A stretch of 64,000 nucleotides of DNA from Polyangiaceae bacterium. Lineage in GTDB: Bacteria > Myxococcota_A > Polyangia > Polyangiales > Polyangiaceae. The stretch covers positions 1-64,000 of the forward strand of contig JADJRH010000002.1 in the NCBI GenBank assembly GCA_016712345.1, read 5' to 3'. Shown here piece by piece: positions 47,567 to 58,283 of the stretch. The notes under the pieces were generated by a model. The model had not been told where the DNA came from and did no database searches. It saw only the letters and a program-made list of their open reading frames with translations. How positions within the stretch are numbered: position 1 is the first letter of the stretch; each line of letters opens with the position of its first letter. A program made the translations under genes and the position numbers.

Positions 47567-48647
47567 ACCTGACTCCCAGCAGGGTGTTTTCGAAATTGGA
47601 ATTGCGCCGCTCGCGTTTGGTTGGGAATAAGCGTTTCCCAATTGTGTACACGACGCAGGCCCAAGAGCGCTGGTGCGATGTGTACGCAAAATCGATTTCG
47701 CGCTGTCAAACCCACGAAAACCTCCGCGCAAAACGAATACTACCCGTCTCAATCGGCCTGTCAACGCTTTGTCGCGCGTCGCGAAGACAGGCGAAGTCGA
47801 CGCTCATCGCCGGCAACGCGGCACACGATCGTGAAGGCCAAACCGCGATGACGCCTTGGGACAAATCGGAGCGCGCCGAAATGTTGGCGAGATGGCACCA
47901 GCCTCCGCGAAATACAATCTGGCATTTCGCCGAAGGCGTATAGGAAACGCCGGAAAACCAGGGCCATTTCGTCGATCTACCCATTCCCATCCAATTGCGC
48001 TGCCTTCTCTCCGAATGTGTACACTAAGTGTCGTTTGACATGAGGCATCTCAGGGACGAATCCGAAATACAAGTTGGCTTATCCGAAGGTGCAAATGAAG
48101 CGTTTTGAGAAACGCGCTGATTCAAAAAGAACAACGCCGCACCGAACCTCATGCGAAGCGCGATATTTGTGTACACGCACCGCGGCTACGCGTGCCGGCG
48201 TGTTTGCGTTGTTACACGAACGCCCTGAGAAGAAGCGAAGCGCGACAAGTGTACCCATGAAAACCTACCCATGGTCGATTGCGCACGCGTGGGTACACAC
48301 AAGCTTTTCGGACGAAATGAGCGCCGATCAAAGCAAAGTGGTTTTCAACTGAGTCACACCGCCCACGGATGTGTCGCATCGAAACCGAACCGCCAAGTCC
48401 AAATCTACCCATGCTTGGACATGGTCAGATCATGAATTGATAATGGATTACGAAGAGAAGCCCACCGCATGAGCGACCGGTCGTCGCGGGAGTAGAATTT
48501 CGCACGTACCCACCTCGCATCTCAACGCGACTGCCGGTGGTGAATAGTCAGAATATGCAGGGTACCCCCAAAAAAGCCTCTACTCACCAATTGCTCAGGC
48601 CCACCTTATGACGAAATTCAAACAACTCTACCCACAAAATTCTGTGT
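47567..48647 (-). repeat. ORF-less cassette body, family A, copy A6
   Basis: Its left part follows the type V-linked subgroup (GGAATTGCGCCGCTCGCG) although its attC is type I. From about 47885 it matches the body at the window's left edge. It is therefore a mosaic of subgroups. The CCAAACCGCG hairpin has lost its right arm. Confidence 0.78.
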
Positions 48648-48745
48648 ACCTAACGTGGGGTTGAGCTGCAGCCGTCCGCGCAGCAAGTGGCCGGCGCCGC
48701 CGGCCACGCCGCAAGCAGGCTGTCAGATCCAACCCCGTGTTGGGC
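48648..48745 (-). other. attC site, singleton
   Basis: Boxes ACCTAAC and GTTGGGC. Stem GGGTT-GAGCTG-CAGCC; the loop has a perfect GTGGCCGGCG/CGCCGGCCAC palindrome. Confidence 0.88.
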
Positions 48746-48778
48746 TGCTCTTTCTTGTGTGCGGTGTCGAAGGGCATT

Positions 48779-50263
48779 CTACTGTATCCATGATAGAGCC
48801 GCGAATGATGACAAGAATTGTTTGGGAATGTCGGCGTCCGCTCTGGGGAGATCGAAGAGAGTGAACGCAACTTCGAGGGAGCGCTGTACTTCTCGCGCAC
48901 TCTGGCCCATTCTATAAACGGACCAGATCTGCGGTCGAAACAAGCGGACAGCCGTCTCTCTCAGCCAACCGGCACCGAGCTCTGATCCGGCCTTGAGCGC
49001 CGCATGGGCAGTTTCAGCCGGAAATACTGGCACAGCGGTCTTCATCGCCACCTCGGCAATCTTCACCACCGCACCCGTCGTCGTGGTGGCGCGGGACGTG
49101 AACTGGCCTATGTCGCCAGCTAAGGCGCGAGTGAGTTCTTCCATTTGACTCGCGTTGCCGCGGGCGAGCATCGTCTCCATTTCACCCCTTCGGCTGCGAA
49201 GCGCATGAGCATCGTCGCGCAAGGATCTTACTGCTTCTGGGATGTCCAAGGGTCCCTTGGTCCTCGCGAGGATGGCGTCAAACCAGAACGGCATGCGGAC
49301 CGGGAAGTCCCTCTTTTGATAGAGCGCATGCCACTGACTTTTCAGCCAGTCTTCCGTCCGGATTCGAGAGTCAAGCATTTTCTCGGCGATGTGCGCGCGA
49401 ATCATCTTCATGGGAGTGCGCAAACACCCACCGATGTAGTGAACGGGTGGTCCCTCGTGATCCGTCCGAAGAATGACCGAAAGCACGTGCGCGAGTTTCT
49501 CGTAGAACAGCGCCCGCACGTCGTTGTCAAGAATTGTCGTTCGCAGTGACTCGGCATCTCTTGGGAGGAACCGTATGTGATCGTGGCAAAAGATCATCCG
49601 GCTGCCGCTGTGACGTCGCGGTGAGGCCGAGTAACTAAGGTGGGTATCGAATCCCCGATAATTCAAGGGACGAGCCGCAGGAACAAGCGCGTGCCACAGA
49701 GCGGCGAGTTCATCAAGCCAGTTGGGGGCGTCATACTGGAAATTGATCATATCGCGAAGAGCTGAAGCGAATATGGAGTCGAGCATGACAGACCAGCGGT
49801 CCCCGACAATCGCGGATGTGGAGGCCCTGTTGATGGGGCGTATCACCTCATCAAGCATCAACAACTTGTTTGCCTTGGCCGCCGTGTCGCCCGTGATGTC
49901 GAGAACAAGGAGACGATCGTAGAAAAGGATCGCGCCGAGAATCGTCGCGAAATCGAGAAGGGCGACAAACGGGTCGTCGATGTCGTCACCGGCCAAGAGC
50001 CGGCAGGTATTATCCAGTGATGTCCAGTCGATGAGCGCAATAGTCGATGCTGGGTTTGCGGCGACGTCTGCCTGATGTCGAATCGACCGCCGCAGGGCTG
50101 GCAGCTTTGGCAGCTCTTGGGCCAGGGCTTCCGGTTTATACCGGGCGCCAAGATCCCAGTTGATCGTGCCGACGAGTTCGATAGCCCACTGCGCCTCGGC
50201 CTCGGGCGTTGTGGGTTCCAAGAACCGATCGGACGAGACGTCGTGCTCGGAGTCTTCGCTCAT
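48779..50263 (-). CDS. Large unknown protein
   Basis: 494 residues from the ATG at 50263, with GAGGGA about 9 nt upstream. I recognise no family. Visible features: an acidic N-terminus; a helical central part; a His-rich patch MIFCHDHIRFLPRD near the middle; a likely coiled coil (SLRDDAHALRSRRGEMETML). Two short Ala/Gly/Thr-rich stretches (TSRATTTTGAVVKIAEVAM, GSELGAGW) that could be amphipathic lie before a C-terminal helix. It fills its cassette alone, which fits a single-gene defence or toxin cassette, but this is only inference. Confidence 0.7.
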   Translation of the reverse strand: MSEDSEHDVSSDRFLEPTTPEAEAQWAIELVGTINWDLGARYKPEALAQELPKLPALRRSIRHQADVAANPASTIALIDWTSLDNTCRLLAGDDIDDPFVALLDFATILGAILFYDRLLVLDITGDTAAKANKLLMLDEVIRPINRASTSAIVGDRWSVMLDSIFASALRDMINFQYDAPNWLDELAALWHALVPAARPLNYRGFDTHLSYSASPRRHSGSRMIFCHDHIRFLPRDAESLRTTILDNDVRALFYEKLAHVLSVILRTDHEGPPVHYIGGCLRTPMKMIRAHIAEKMLDSRIRTEDWLKSQWHALYQKRDFPVRMPFWFDAILARTKGPLDIPEAVRSLRDDAHALRSRRGEMETMLARGNASQMEELTRALAGDIGQFTSRATTTTGAVVKIAEVAMKTAVPVFPAETAHAALKAGSELGAGWLRETAVRLFRPQIWSVYRMGQSAREVQRSLEVAFTLFDLPRADADIPKQFLSSFAALSWIQ

Positions 50264-50318
50264 GAGAAATCCCTCACTGCGGTGCCATCCGTTCCAGGTG
50301 GTGCGTGGCTGCGCGCCA

Positions 50319-50419
50319 GCCCAACGTGCCAATCTGCTGCGGCCATCCTGAGCAAGCGCGGCGGGCGAAGCACGCTGCACGCCGCGATGGTGGCCGGCAG
50401 TAGCATTGGCGAGTTCAAC
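50319..50419 (-). other. attC site, singleton
   Basis: Boxes GCCCAAC and GTTCAAC. Stem CCAAT-CTGCTG-CGGCCATCC pairs with CCAAT, G, CTACTG, C. Confidence 0.85.
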
Positions 50420-50443
50420 GGCTCTTCCATGGTCAGCGTGTCC

Positions 50444-50734
50444 TCATACGAGGCGATACAGTCCGCAGACCCCATAGCCTGCGGCAACGATGCGGTGGTC
50501 GATTTGGAACGAGAGAAACCGAGAATCCAGATATGACTTCTCGACGCCGGGCACTCGTTCTGCAGCATCGGACACCAGGCTCGCAGCACTGTAGTGCACT
50601 CCGGCTCCAACGCCTGGGAGCCCCCGCTGCTGGATGAGCGTATCCCGTAGTTGTGCTGGGAGAGCAGCCAAGATCTGATAAGCTGTCAAGTAGTGGTGTT
50701 CCGTGCCCTTGCCCTTTCTGGCGTGCTCGAGCAC
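50444..50734 (-). CDS. Small partner protein
   Basis: 96 residues from a GTG at 50734; no ATG is available between the upstream stop and the conserved-looking start. It contains TEHHYLTAYQILAALPAQLR and GAGVHYSAASLVSDAAE, coherent and mostly helical. Family not recognised. It starts 27 bp after the UDG-like gene and ends near the attC, so it shares that operon and could be an antitoxin or subunit. Confidence 0.55.
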   Translation of the reverse strand: MLEHARKGKGTEHHYLTAYQILAALPAQLRDTLIQQRGLPGVGAGVHYSAASLVSDAAERVPGVEKSYLDSRFLSFQIDHRIVAAGYGVCGLYRLV

Positions 50735-50760
50735 AGAGCGAACCTCGTTTGAGAATGTCG

Positions 50761-51552
50761 TCAGGCATCAAGTTCGACATACGTTGCTCTCCCGTGTCGT
50801 ACGATGTCCCCGAGTCGCTCAAAATAGCAGGATTGGTTGCTGTACGCGGGGTGAATGGCAACGATATACACGTTCCCATCCTTCGGTACAATTCGAGCCC
50901 GTAGGCTGCGTCCCTTGCTGTTGTGAGCAATCGTTACCGCCTGCGCCTGCGACAGGTTGATTCCGGCAAGTTCGGACCAGTGCCTGACGTACCCGCTACC
51001 ATAGAAGAACACGACTTTCTGACCGTTTTCTCGCAGAAGTGCAGCGAGAGATGCGAGTCTGCGGGGCAGAATGTGTTTACGATACGCGTCCCGGCGCTTG
51101 AGGTACTCGACGTCAGTCCATCTTGAGTACCGCCAGTCAGCAATGCTCGGAGAAGGAAGCGGAAGAAGCTCCACAAGACAAGTGTTGGAGTGTGCGCGGC
51201 CCCATTCCGTTTGCTGGAATCTTTTTATATCGGCCGTGGCAACGCTGGCGTCTTGAGTGGCTCGAAGAAAAAAGCGGATGAGCGGGCCCCAAGTGGATTG
51301 AATGCTGGCAGACTCTCCAAACAGCTCTGCGGCGAGTGAGACCGAGGGTTGCCGCTCGACTCTCGCGTGGAACTCGACGGCGTCAACGAGCTTGCCACAC
51401 TTCAGGTCGCGCCAGGCAGAAAGCCGCTGTTGCACCTCAAGCTCGTGGACGCCGCCCCCCTCCTCCATGCCGACGAACCAGAACTCTGCGGTTGGGTTCC
51501 CGTAGCCGAAGAAGCCAGAGATGAATTCCGTCACTTCCTGATGGTTCAACAT
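50761..51552 (-). CDS. UDG-like fold protein of unknown role
   Basis: 263 residues. GNPTAEFWFVGMEEGGG near the N-terminus resembles the motif 1 region of uracil-DNA glycosylase superfamily proteins (FVGxxPG-like). VYIVAIHPAYSNQ near the C-terminus resembles their HPS-type motif. Here Glu replaces the Pro-Gly turn, so glycosylase chemistry is uncertain. Some relatives sit in defence operons. Role inferred only from motif likeness and its cassette with a small partner. Confidence 0.55.
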   Translation of the reverse strand: MLNHQEVTEFISGFFGYGNPTAEFWFVGMEEGGGVHELEVQQRLSAWRDLKCGKLVDAVEFHARVERQPSVSLAAELFGESASIQSTWGPLIRFFLRATQDASVATADIKRFQQTEWGRAHSNTCLVELLPLPSPSIADWRYSRWTDVEYLKRRDAYRKHILPRRLASLAALLRENGQKVVFFYGSGYVRHWSELAGINLSQAQAVTIAHNSKGRSLRARIVPKDGNVYIVAIHPAYSNQSCYFERLGDIVRHGRATYVELDA

Positions 51553-51580
51553 GGTTGCTCATCTCCCGGCGCTGTCGTCC

Positions 51581-51669
51581 GTTGAACGTGGCAATCTGCT
51601 GCGGGCACTTGAGCAAGTGCGCTTGCGCACGCCGCGATGGTGCCCGTCAGCAGCATTGCCGAGTTAGGC
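51581..51669 (-). other. attC site, type V (89 bp)
   Basis: Boxes GTTGAAC and GTTAGGC. Confidence 0.89.
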
Positions 51670-52758
51670 ACCTGACCCCAAGTAGAGCGCTTTCGAAATT
51701 GGAAATGCGCCGCTCGCGTTTGGCTGGGAATAGGCGTTTCCCAATTGTGTACACGACGCAGACCCAAGAGCGTTGGTCCGATGTGTACGCACAATCGATT
51801 CCGCGCTGTCAAACCCACGAAAACCTCCGCGCAAAACGAATACTACCTGTATCAACCGGCATGTCAACGCTTTCGCGTGCGCCACGAGGACAGGCAAGGT
51901 CGATGCCCAACGCAGGCAATGCGGCAAACGATGGCGAAGGCCAAACCGCGACCACGCGGTTTGGCCCATGACACAATACGAGCGCTCGGAGTTGACAGCG
52001 AGAGGGTGAGGGCGTGGTGCGAATTTCATGGAGCCTTTCGCCGAAGGCGGATGGGAAACGCGTACACCTGAAAGTTTCGACGATCTACCCATGCGCCACA
52101 CAAAGCGCCTGACCTGTCGCTTCGAATGTGTACACGGAGAGCCGACTGACACGACGCGTTCTCGGGGACGAAACCGAAATACGAGTTTGCTTATCCGAAG
52201 GTGCAACTGAATGCGTTTCGAGGCCCATTCGGTTTATAAAAACATACCAGCGCATCTGACCTCAAGCGAAGCGCGACAAAGTGTACACGCACCGCGGCTG
52301 CCAGTGCTAGGTGTCTGCGTTGTTACGAAAACGCTCCAAAAATAAGCGAAGCGCGACAAGTGTACCCATGAAAACCTACCCAATCTCAACTGCGCACACG
52401 TCGGTACACAAGAACTTTTCGGAACGAAATGAAGCGCGGTCTAATGCGAGATGGTTTTCAATTGAGTCATGCCGGCCCGAATGTGTCGCATCGAATACCC
52501 CGAATGTGTCGACTCCAAATCAACCCACTCCCACATCGTCCGATCACAAATAGATAACGGCTTATGAATATACCCAGCGGATGAACCACATGCGTGTTGC
52601 GGGGGAGATTTTTGGACGGACCCATTTCGCTTATCAACTCGGCCGCCGGTGTAGAAAGGTCAAGTGTGCCCGACCCTTCGAAAAGCGCCTCGATCCACGA
52701 AATACCCACGTCACCCACCGACAAAAATCCAGGCGATTCTACCCACGAAATTCCGTGT
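51670..52758 (-). repeat. ORF-less cassette body, family A, copy A7
   Basis: Type V-linked subgroup. The CCAAACCGCG/CGCGGTTTGG hairpin is intact near 51942, and two GCGAAGCGCGA repeats lie near 52267 and 52347. In the dyad the right arm reads GTCGGTACA, so one pair is lost. Confidence 0.78.
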
Positions 52759-52859
52759 GCCTAACGTGGCAATCTGCTGCAAGCCCCAAAAGCAAGCAGA
52801 GCGGCCGAAGGACGCTCTGCGCAGCGTTGGGGTTTGCCAGCAGCATTGCCGAGTTAGGT
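52759..52859 (-). other. attC site, type I
   Basis: Boxes GCCTAAC and GTTAGGT. Confidence 0.9.
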
Positions 52860-53915
52860 ACCTGACTCCCAACAGAGTGTTTTCGAATTTGTAACGCCGC
52901 ACGCCGCGTTTTGAAGGGAGTAGCCGATGCCCAATTGTGTACACGAGGCAAACCGACGAGCGCCGACTCGGTGTATACACAATTTTGACTTCGCGCTGCC
53001 AGACCCACCGAGAACCTCCGCGCGAAACGAATACTACCCGTCTCAACCGGGCTGTCAACGCTTTCGAGCATGTCACCAGCGCCACCAAAATTGACGCCCA
53101 CCTCAAGCAACGTTGTCCAAGATCGGGCAGACCAAACCGCGACGGCCCGCTCTGTCCACGAAAACGCACGAAGGTGCCGAAATGTTGGCGAGATGAAAAC
53201 CAACCTGCGCGAAACAGGAAACGCCTACAAGCGGGCAGTTTCGTTGATCTACCCATGCGCTCCCAACTGCGCGGCCTTCGCTCCGAATGTGTACACGGAG
53301 TGTCGACGGACACGAGGCCTCTCAGGGGCGAACCCGAAGTACGAGGAAGCTCATCCGAAGGGGCAAATGAAGCGTTTTGAGCAACGCTCCGATTCAAAAA
53401 GAACAATGCCGCACCGAATATCAAGCGAAGCGCGACACTTGCGTACACGCACCGCGGCCACGCATGACAGCGTGGTTATGTTGTTGCGCGAACGCCGCAA
53501 AAAGAAGCGAAGCGCGACAAATGTACCCATGAAAACCTACCCATGACCGACCGCGCGCGCGTGGGTACACACAAACTTTTCGGACGGAATGAGCGCCCAT
53601 CAAAGCAAATTGGTTTTCAAATGAGTCATACCGCCCACGGACATGTCGCATCGAACCCAAATCCGTCAACTCCAAATCTACCCACGGTCGGACATGGTTA
53701 GATCATGAATTGATAATGGATTATGAAGATACCCCACCGGATGAACGACCGGTCGCCGCGGGCGTATAATTTTTGAACTTACCCGCCCTCAACCCGACTG
53801 CCGGTGAAGAACGATTAGGATATGCAGAATCCCTCGCAAAAGAGCCTCCGCGCACCAACTGCCCAAGTGCGCTTTCCGAGAAAATTCAAGCGATTCTAGC
53901 CACGAAATTCTGTGT
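52860..53915 (-). repeat. ORF-less cassette body, family A, copy A8
   Basis: Near-identical to A2 up to about 53540. After that it diverges, with a GC-rich hairpin GACCGCGCGCGCGTGGG in place of GCCGACTGCGCACATGTGGG. The TGTACCCA/TGGGTACA pairing is kept in both versions. Confidence 0.8.
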
Positions 53916-54019
53916 ACCTAACGTGGGGTTGTGCTGCAAGCCCCGAGAGCAAGCAGAGGGGCGCGTCAGCGACGCTCTGCGCAGCGTCGGGGCTTGTCAG
54001 AACCAACCCCTGGTTGGAC
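53916..54019 (-). other. attC site, type III
   Basis: Boxes ACCTAAC and GTTGGAC; belongs to sigma copy 6. Confidence 0.9.
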
Positions 54020-54349
54020 CTCTGGGGATTGCTACGACCCAGGTTTTGGAGCATCGTATTCTGAATCCGAATCTGTAGTCAACTGTGAAAAAAAGTTACG
54101 TTCCATTCCGCACAGTTGAGTCGCCTTGCAGTCTAATTTTTCGATTCGCGTCCATTTTGCGCACCACCGCAAATGGCTCCGATGGATACTGACGTTCTGA
54201 CTTTTCCATTCGACTGTCAGGTCAGAAAGGCGGTGTACACAACCACGGAGTTGTGTCAACGAGTTTGTACAAAATAAAACGGAGCCGCCCGGTGCTGGAA
54301 CACCGAACGGCCCCTTGACCTGCCCCCCGCTAGAACGGAGAGCAAGCCC
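54020..54349 (+). promoter_or_regulatory. Structured leader of sigma copy 6
   Basis: Hairpin loop CTGGAA (as copy 5); triplet TAG, unique. The GTGTACAC palindrome is intact. Confidence 0.6.
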
Positions 54350-55108
54350 ATGGAAAAGAATAGTCGTGATTTGTCCGCAGCTCGAATTTTCGGAGCCGCG
54401 AATGCTGTTGAGCCTGAAAATACCGATGAAATCAAGTGGCCGCCAAACGCACCAGACAAGTGGGTGAAGAGCGCGCCGGGTCGCCGCGGCAACCACCACC
54501 CATCGCTCTACTTACCCGAACCACAAGCCCGCGACCTGAATTCACTTCGCCCACTGATCGAAAGGATCTTGCGCCGACACCGTGTAACGGCCCGTCACAT
54601 TCCAGACCTGATTCAAGAGATCTTGGCGGAGTTAATTCGCGTCGCGAGAAGTCGCGGACACAGCAGTCAACCTCCCATCAACTCAACCGCGTACGGATTT
54701 GTCGCGGTGGTGGCCCGCCGAGTGGCACGAGACCGGTCGGTGCTCAAAGCCCTTGGTGAACAAGAAACACTCGGTGAATTGTGGGATCTGCTCGATTGTC
54801 AGGAATCTCCCCATTCGACTGCGACGAGTACAACTCCACTTGACTTGATGATCGAAAAAGAAGAAGAACAGAAGTTGACCGATCGACTCGACTGGTTGAG
54901 TCAGGCCACGAAGCCGAGATATTGGCGCGCTTTTTATGCATTCACCATTTTGGCCGTCCCGATCGAAGACATTGCCGAGAGTGAAAATATCAGTCCGGCC
55001 TCGACTTACGATCGCATTCGACGAGCACGCGACGACATCAAAGCCGCGCTCCAACGCGACCGGGCGAGCCGTGCACCAAAGATGGACCTGAAACCATCCC
55101 AAACCTGA
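54350..55108 (+). CDS. ECF-like sigma factor, copy 6
   Basis: 252 residues. Two changes are unique: LRPLIERIL for LRPVIERIL in the region 2 helix, and RVARDRSV for RVARNRSV in the 2.4-like segment, an Asn to Asp change where promoter -10 contacts are expected. It shares HRVTARHIP with copy 2. Confidence 0.76.
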   Translation: MEKNSRDLSAARIFGAANAVEPENTDEIKWPPNAPDKWVKSAPGRRGNHHPSLYLPEPQARDLNSLRPLIERILRRHRVTARHIPDLIQEILAELIRVARSRGHSSQPPINSTAYGFVAVVARRVARDRSVLKALGEQETLGELWDLLDCQESPHSTATSTTPLDLMIEKEEEQKLTDRLDWLSQATKPRYWRAFYAFTILAVPIEDIAESENISPASTYDRIRRARDDIKAALQRDRASRAPKMDLKPSQT

Positions 55109-55271
55109 CCTTCCATTTTCGTCCCGCCCGCGCTCGCTTTTCTCAACCCGCAAACGCATTGCACAAACCGATTTGATAGTCAAGTCGAGTGTACATTTGT
55201 GTGCGATTGACTTGCTGGGTCCGCACCAAATGTCAATGGGTTATACCATTTGGAAAGGCGCTATTTTGTAG

Positions 55272-55372
55272 GTCCAACGTGGTATTCTGCTGCGGGCAGG
55301 CGGCGCAAGCAGAGCGGACGAAGGACGCTCTGCGCAGCAAGCCTGACCGACAGCAGCAATACCTGGTTGGGT
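55272..55372 (-). other. attC site, type II
   Basis: Boxes GTCCAAC and GTTGGGT. Confidence 0.9.
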
Positions 55373-55403
55373 GGGTTCTTCGAATGCATGTCCGTCGTCT
55401 ATG

Positions 55404-57041
55404 TCACCAATCTGAGGGAAGCAAGCGCCGCAGTGTTTCGAAGTTCGCTTCTGCTATCAGGTCTCGACGATATTGTCCGTCTGGATCGATTCTTCGGAGG
55501 GCGGCAAGCCACGCGCGCACATCGTTTTCTTCCGCAGCGGTGAGGGGGGCGCGGTGCTTGTCTCTGAGACCGGACGCGACAGACGCATTGTAGTACGCAA
55601 CGTGTCGTATCCGTGCCGTGATTAGAGGGTCCGAGTTCGCAGACTCGATCTGGATGGCCTGATTCGCGAAATCTATGGTGCTTGCTATATGGCGATCGGT
55701 CTCCGCCTCAGCGCCAAGCAGAAAAGATGTTTCCGCAAGAGTGACGGCGTTCCCCGTCCCTCGATTGTACGCACGGAGGCGGAACTCATCTGATTGAGTG
55801 AGAAACTTGTCGGACATGACAATTCGCTCCAAGAGCAGACGGGCTTCCTCGGCCTTCTGGAGCGACAGTGTGGGATTGCTTTGAACAAGGTGCGTAGCTT
55901 CCGCCCACTCGTTCTCGCAAGCCACGAGCGTGAGTTCGAGGTCCTCCTGCGGAAGGGCCGCGGCGCGTATGAACGCATTTTGGTGTGTGACCGTCGCCGG
56001 GTGTGGAACGGCATCTCCATAGTGCCGCGCCGAGTCGAGAAAGCGCTTGAGGAGGTTCTTCTTGTGAGGATCAATGAATGCGGGGGGAAGACCGCACTCG
56101 CACTTTAGGAACATTTCGCGCATCAGACCATCGAAGTTCTTGATAGTATAGAGGAATACCTTTTCCGGGTGTTCGCGCGCGAGATGGAGTACGGAGTCGG
56201 CGATATATGGAGCACCATCGGACTTGGACGCCGTCACACACCAGTGCAAGCCGAGACGAAGATAATGGTCGCTGCGGAGCATCTCCCGGATCGGTCCGAG
56301 TATTGATGTGTCGCCGCCGGAATACCCCACAACGATGAGGCCCGCATCCGCGCATGCGCGAAAGAGGCGATCCTCCATCTCTCGATCGAGCCGTTTCAAC
56401 TCGTCACGCAGATTGCGCAGGTTATCGTAGAGAAAATCTCCGTGCAATTTTAGGATCTTCGGACGGTCGCTGTCGAATCGAACGCTTGCGATCGCTGCGT
56501 CAAAGGACAGTTCGATTGCCTTGATGTCGTAAAAGCGAAACAGCGCCTCAGCGACGAGATCGTCGAAGTTGGTAGTCAGAATACGATTAAACCGCCCCGC
56601 CGCGATGAGGCCAGAAAGGTAGAGAAAGCCCCAGGAGGGGAACCCCTTTTTCATGAGGGACTCGATGTGAATCTGGCGCGCCGATCGGTCCTGATGAAAA
56701 TGCGAGAACAGCGTGGAGTACTCGGTCTCACCGAGTCGCCGGGCCTCGTTCAACCATGAGAGATAGCCGCTATCTGAGCGGCCTAGCCAAGCTTGGTACG
56801 CTTGCTCGTTTCGATCCGCGGACGTTTCCGAATGATGCTGTTCAAAGAGTTGATGTCTCCAATCGGCGATCATCTTGCCGGCGGTTGGGATTCCGGACGA
56901 CGCCGACGCGCCGGCGCCCAGGAGAAGAGCATATGGGCGATCGTGGGCAGGAGGCTCGGCGACTTTTAGAGCGAGATTATATTCGTTATAGCGTGGCTTC
57001 AGGCATGCGGCCATAATTCGCTGACGCTCGTCTTTATCCAT
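55404..57041 (-). CDS. SIR2-family protein, probable anti-phage NADase
   Basis: 545 residues from the ATG at 57041 (GAAGGA lies about 8 nt upstream; a TTG two codons earlier is possible). About 35-290 is a SIR2-like NAD-binding domain: ALLLGAGASASSGIPTAGK, RILTTNFDDLVAEAL, KILKLHGDFLYD with the catalytic His, and LIVVGYSGGDTSI. About 300-545 is a helical C-terminal region without a recognised family, likely the sensor. Stand-alone SIR2 proteins of this size deplete NAD upon phage infection. A protective role here is inferred. Confidence 0.85.
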   Translation of the reverse strand: MDKDERQRIMAACLKPRYNEYNLALKVAEPPAHDRPYALLLGAGASASSGIPTAGKMIADWRHQLFEQHHSETSADRNEQAYQAWLGRSDSGYLSWLNEARRLGETEYSTLFSHFHQDRSARQIHIESLMKKGFPSWGFLYLSGLIAAGRFNRILTTNFDDLVAEALFRFYDIKAIELSFDAAIASVRFDSDRPKILKLHGDFLYDNLRNLRDELKRLDREMEDRLFRACADAGLIVVGYSGGDTSILGPIREMLRSDHYLRLGLHWCVTASKSDGAPYIADSVLHLAREHPEKVFLYTIKNFDGLMREMFLKCECGLPPAFIDPHKKNLLKRFLDSARHYGDAVPHPATVTHQNAFIRAAALPQEDLELTLVACENEWAEATHLVQSNPTLSLQKAEEARLLLERIVMSDKFLTQSDEFRLRAYNRGTGNAVTLAETSFLLGAEAETDRHIASTIDFANQAIQIESANSDPLITARIRHVAYYNASVASGLRDKHRAPLTAAEENDVRAWLAALRRIDPDGQYRRDLIAEANFETLRRLLPSDW

Positions 57042-57095
57042 CGCCAAGTTCCTTCACCTTAGAGTTCCTTCCACGGGAAACGCGCTTCTCGCCCC

Positions 57096-57199
57096 ACCCA
57101 ACGTGGGGTTGTGCTGCAAGCCCCGAAAGCAAGCAGAGGGGCGCGTCAGCGACGCTCTGCGCAGCGTCGGGGCTTGTCAGAACCAACCCCTGGTTGGGC
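57096..57199 (-). other. attC site, type III
   Basis: Boxes ACCCAAC and GTTGGGC. Confidence 0.9.
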
Positions 57200-58194
57200 A
57201 CCGTACGCTGGGTAGATTTCTCTCGAATTTGCACCATCGCACGGCTTGTTTTGAAGGGGAAATGCGCCCGCGATAAATGTACACAAGGCCGTCCAAATGA
57301 AGAACGCCGGGTGTGTACACTGGTCAAGTTTCGCGCCATAACCCACCAACCGCTGCGTACGCCTCGTAGACTACGCGGATCAAATTGACCGTCAAGCACA
57401 ATCTGTGACCGCAAGAGTGATGCGCTCGGGGCTTGCACGCATGACGTCGACCTCACGAGAGGCCCGGTGTACACGACCGCCCGCGAATCGAAAAGAAAGC
57501 CGGAAGGCCGAGCCGCGGCCTACGCGCGGCTTGGCCCTTCGAGCGCGAACGCGAAGTATCGAAAGCAAAGGCGCCTCACCGTGAGGAACCGAAGTACAAG
57601 GCGGCTTATCCGAAGGTGCGAATGAAACGTTTCGAAAAACCGTGCTGCCGGCAGAAAAAAACATCACCGCATCTGACACTCCGCGAAGCGCGATGTGTGT
57701 ACACGCACCGCAGCTACCCATGCCGACGTGTTAGCGACTGAACGCGGATGCCGACAAAAACAAGCGAAGCGCGACAAGTGTACCCATGTGAAGGCCGTCC
57801 GAATTATTGTGTACACGTGGGTACATTCTACCTTTTCGAAAAGAAGCGAAGCGCGACTCGTGGGGAAACCGCTTCGACTTAGCAAAACCGCCACCGGAGC
57901 GAAGCGACCAAACCCCGTGAAAGATTAGGCCTCCATTCGATGGAAACCTCCACTCAACGGACTTCCACTCAACTTCACCGGCCCACCTGACATGTCATTC
58001 CGAACGGTGGAAAAAATCTCGCTCTCACACACGCTGCTTTCCAAATTCAGGGTAGCAACTGAAGGGTAAGATCCGATGAAGAGTGGTCGCATGTGCCTCA
58101 AAAAAAATAGACTCAACAACGCTCCATCACCCCAAGGACTGACACTGCCTTTCTGGGAAAAAAGATGAGCGCCTCTACCCAGAAAATTCTGTGT
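57200..58194 (-). repeat. ORF-less cassette body, family C, copy C5
   Basis: The only family C body without the AGTCAACC tract: CTCCACTCAACGGACTTCCACTCAAC stands in its place, as in family D. The complete GC hairpin (GGCCGAGCCGCG...CGCGGCTTGGCC, about 57507-57538) is present. C5 therefore links families C and D. Confidence 0.78.
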
Positions 58195-58283
58195 GCCCAA
58201 CGTGGCAATCTGCTGCGGGCACTTGAGCAAGTGCGCTTGCGCACGCCGCGATGGTGCCCGTCAGCAGCATTGCCGAGTTAGGT
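58195..58283 (-). other. attC site, type V (89 bp)
   Basis: Boxes GCCCAAC and GTTAGGT. Confidence 0.9.
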
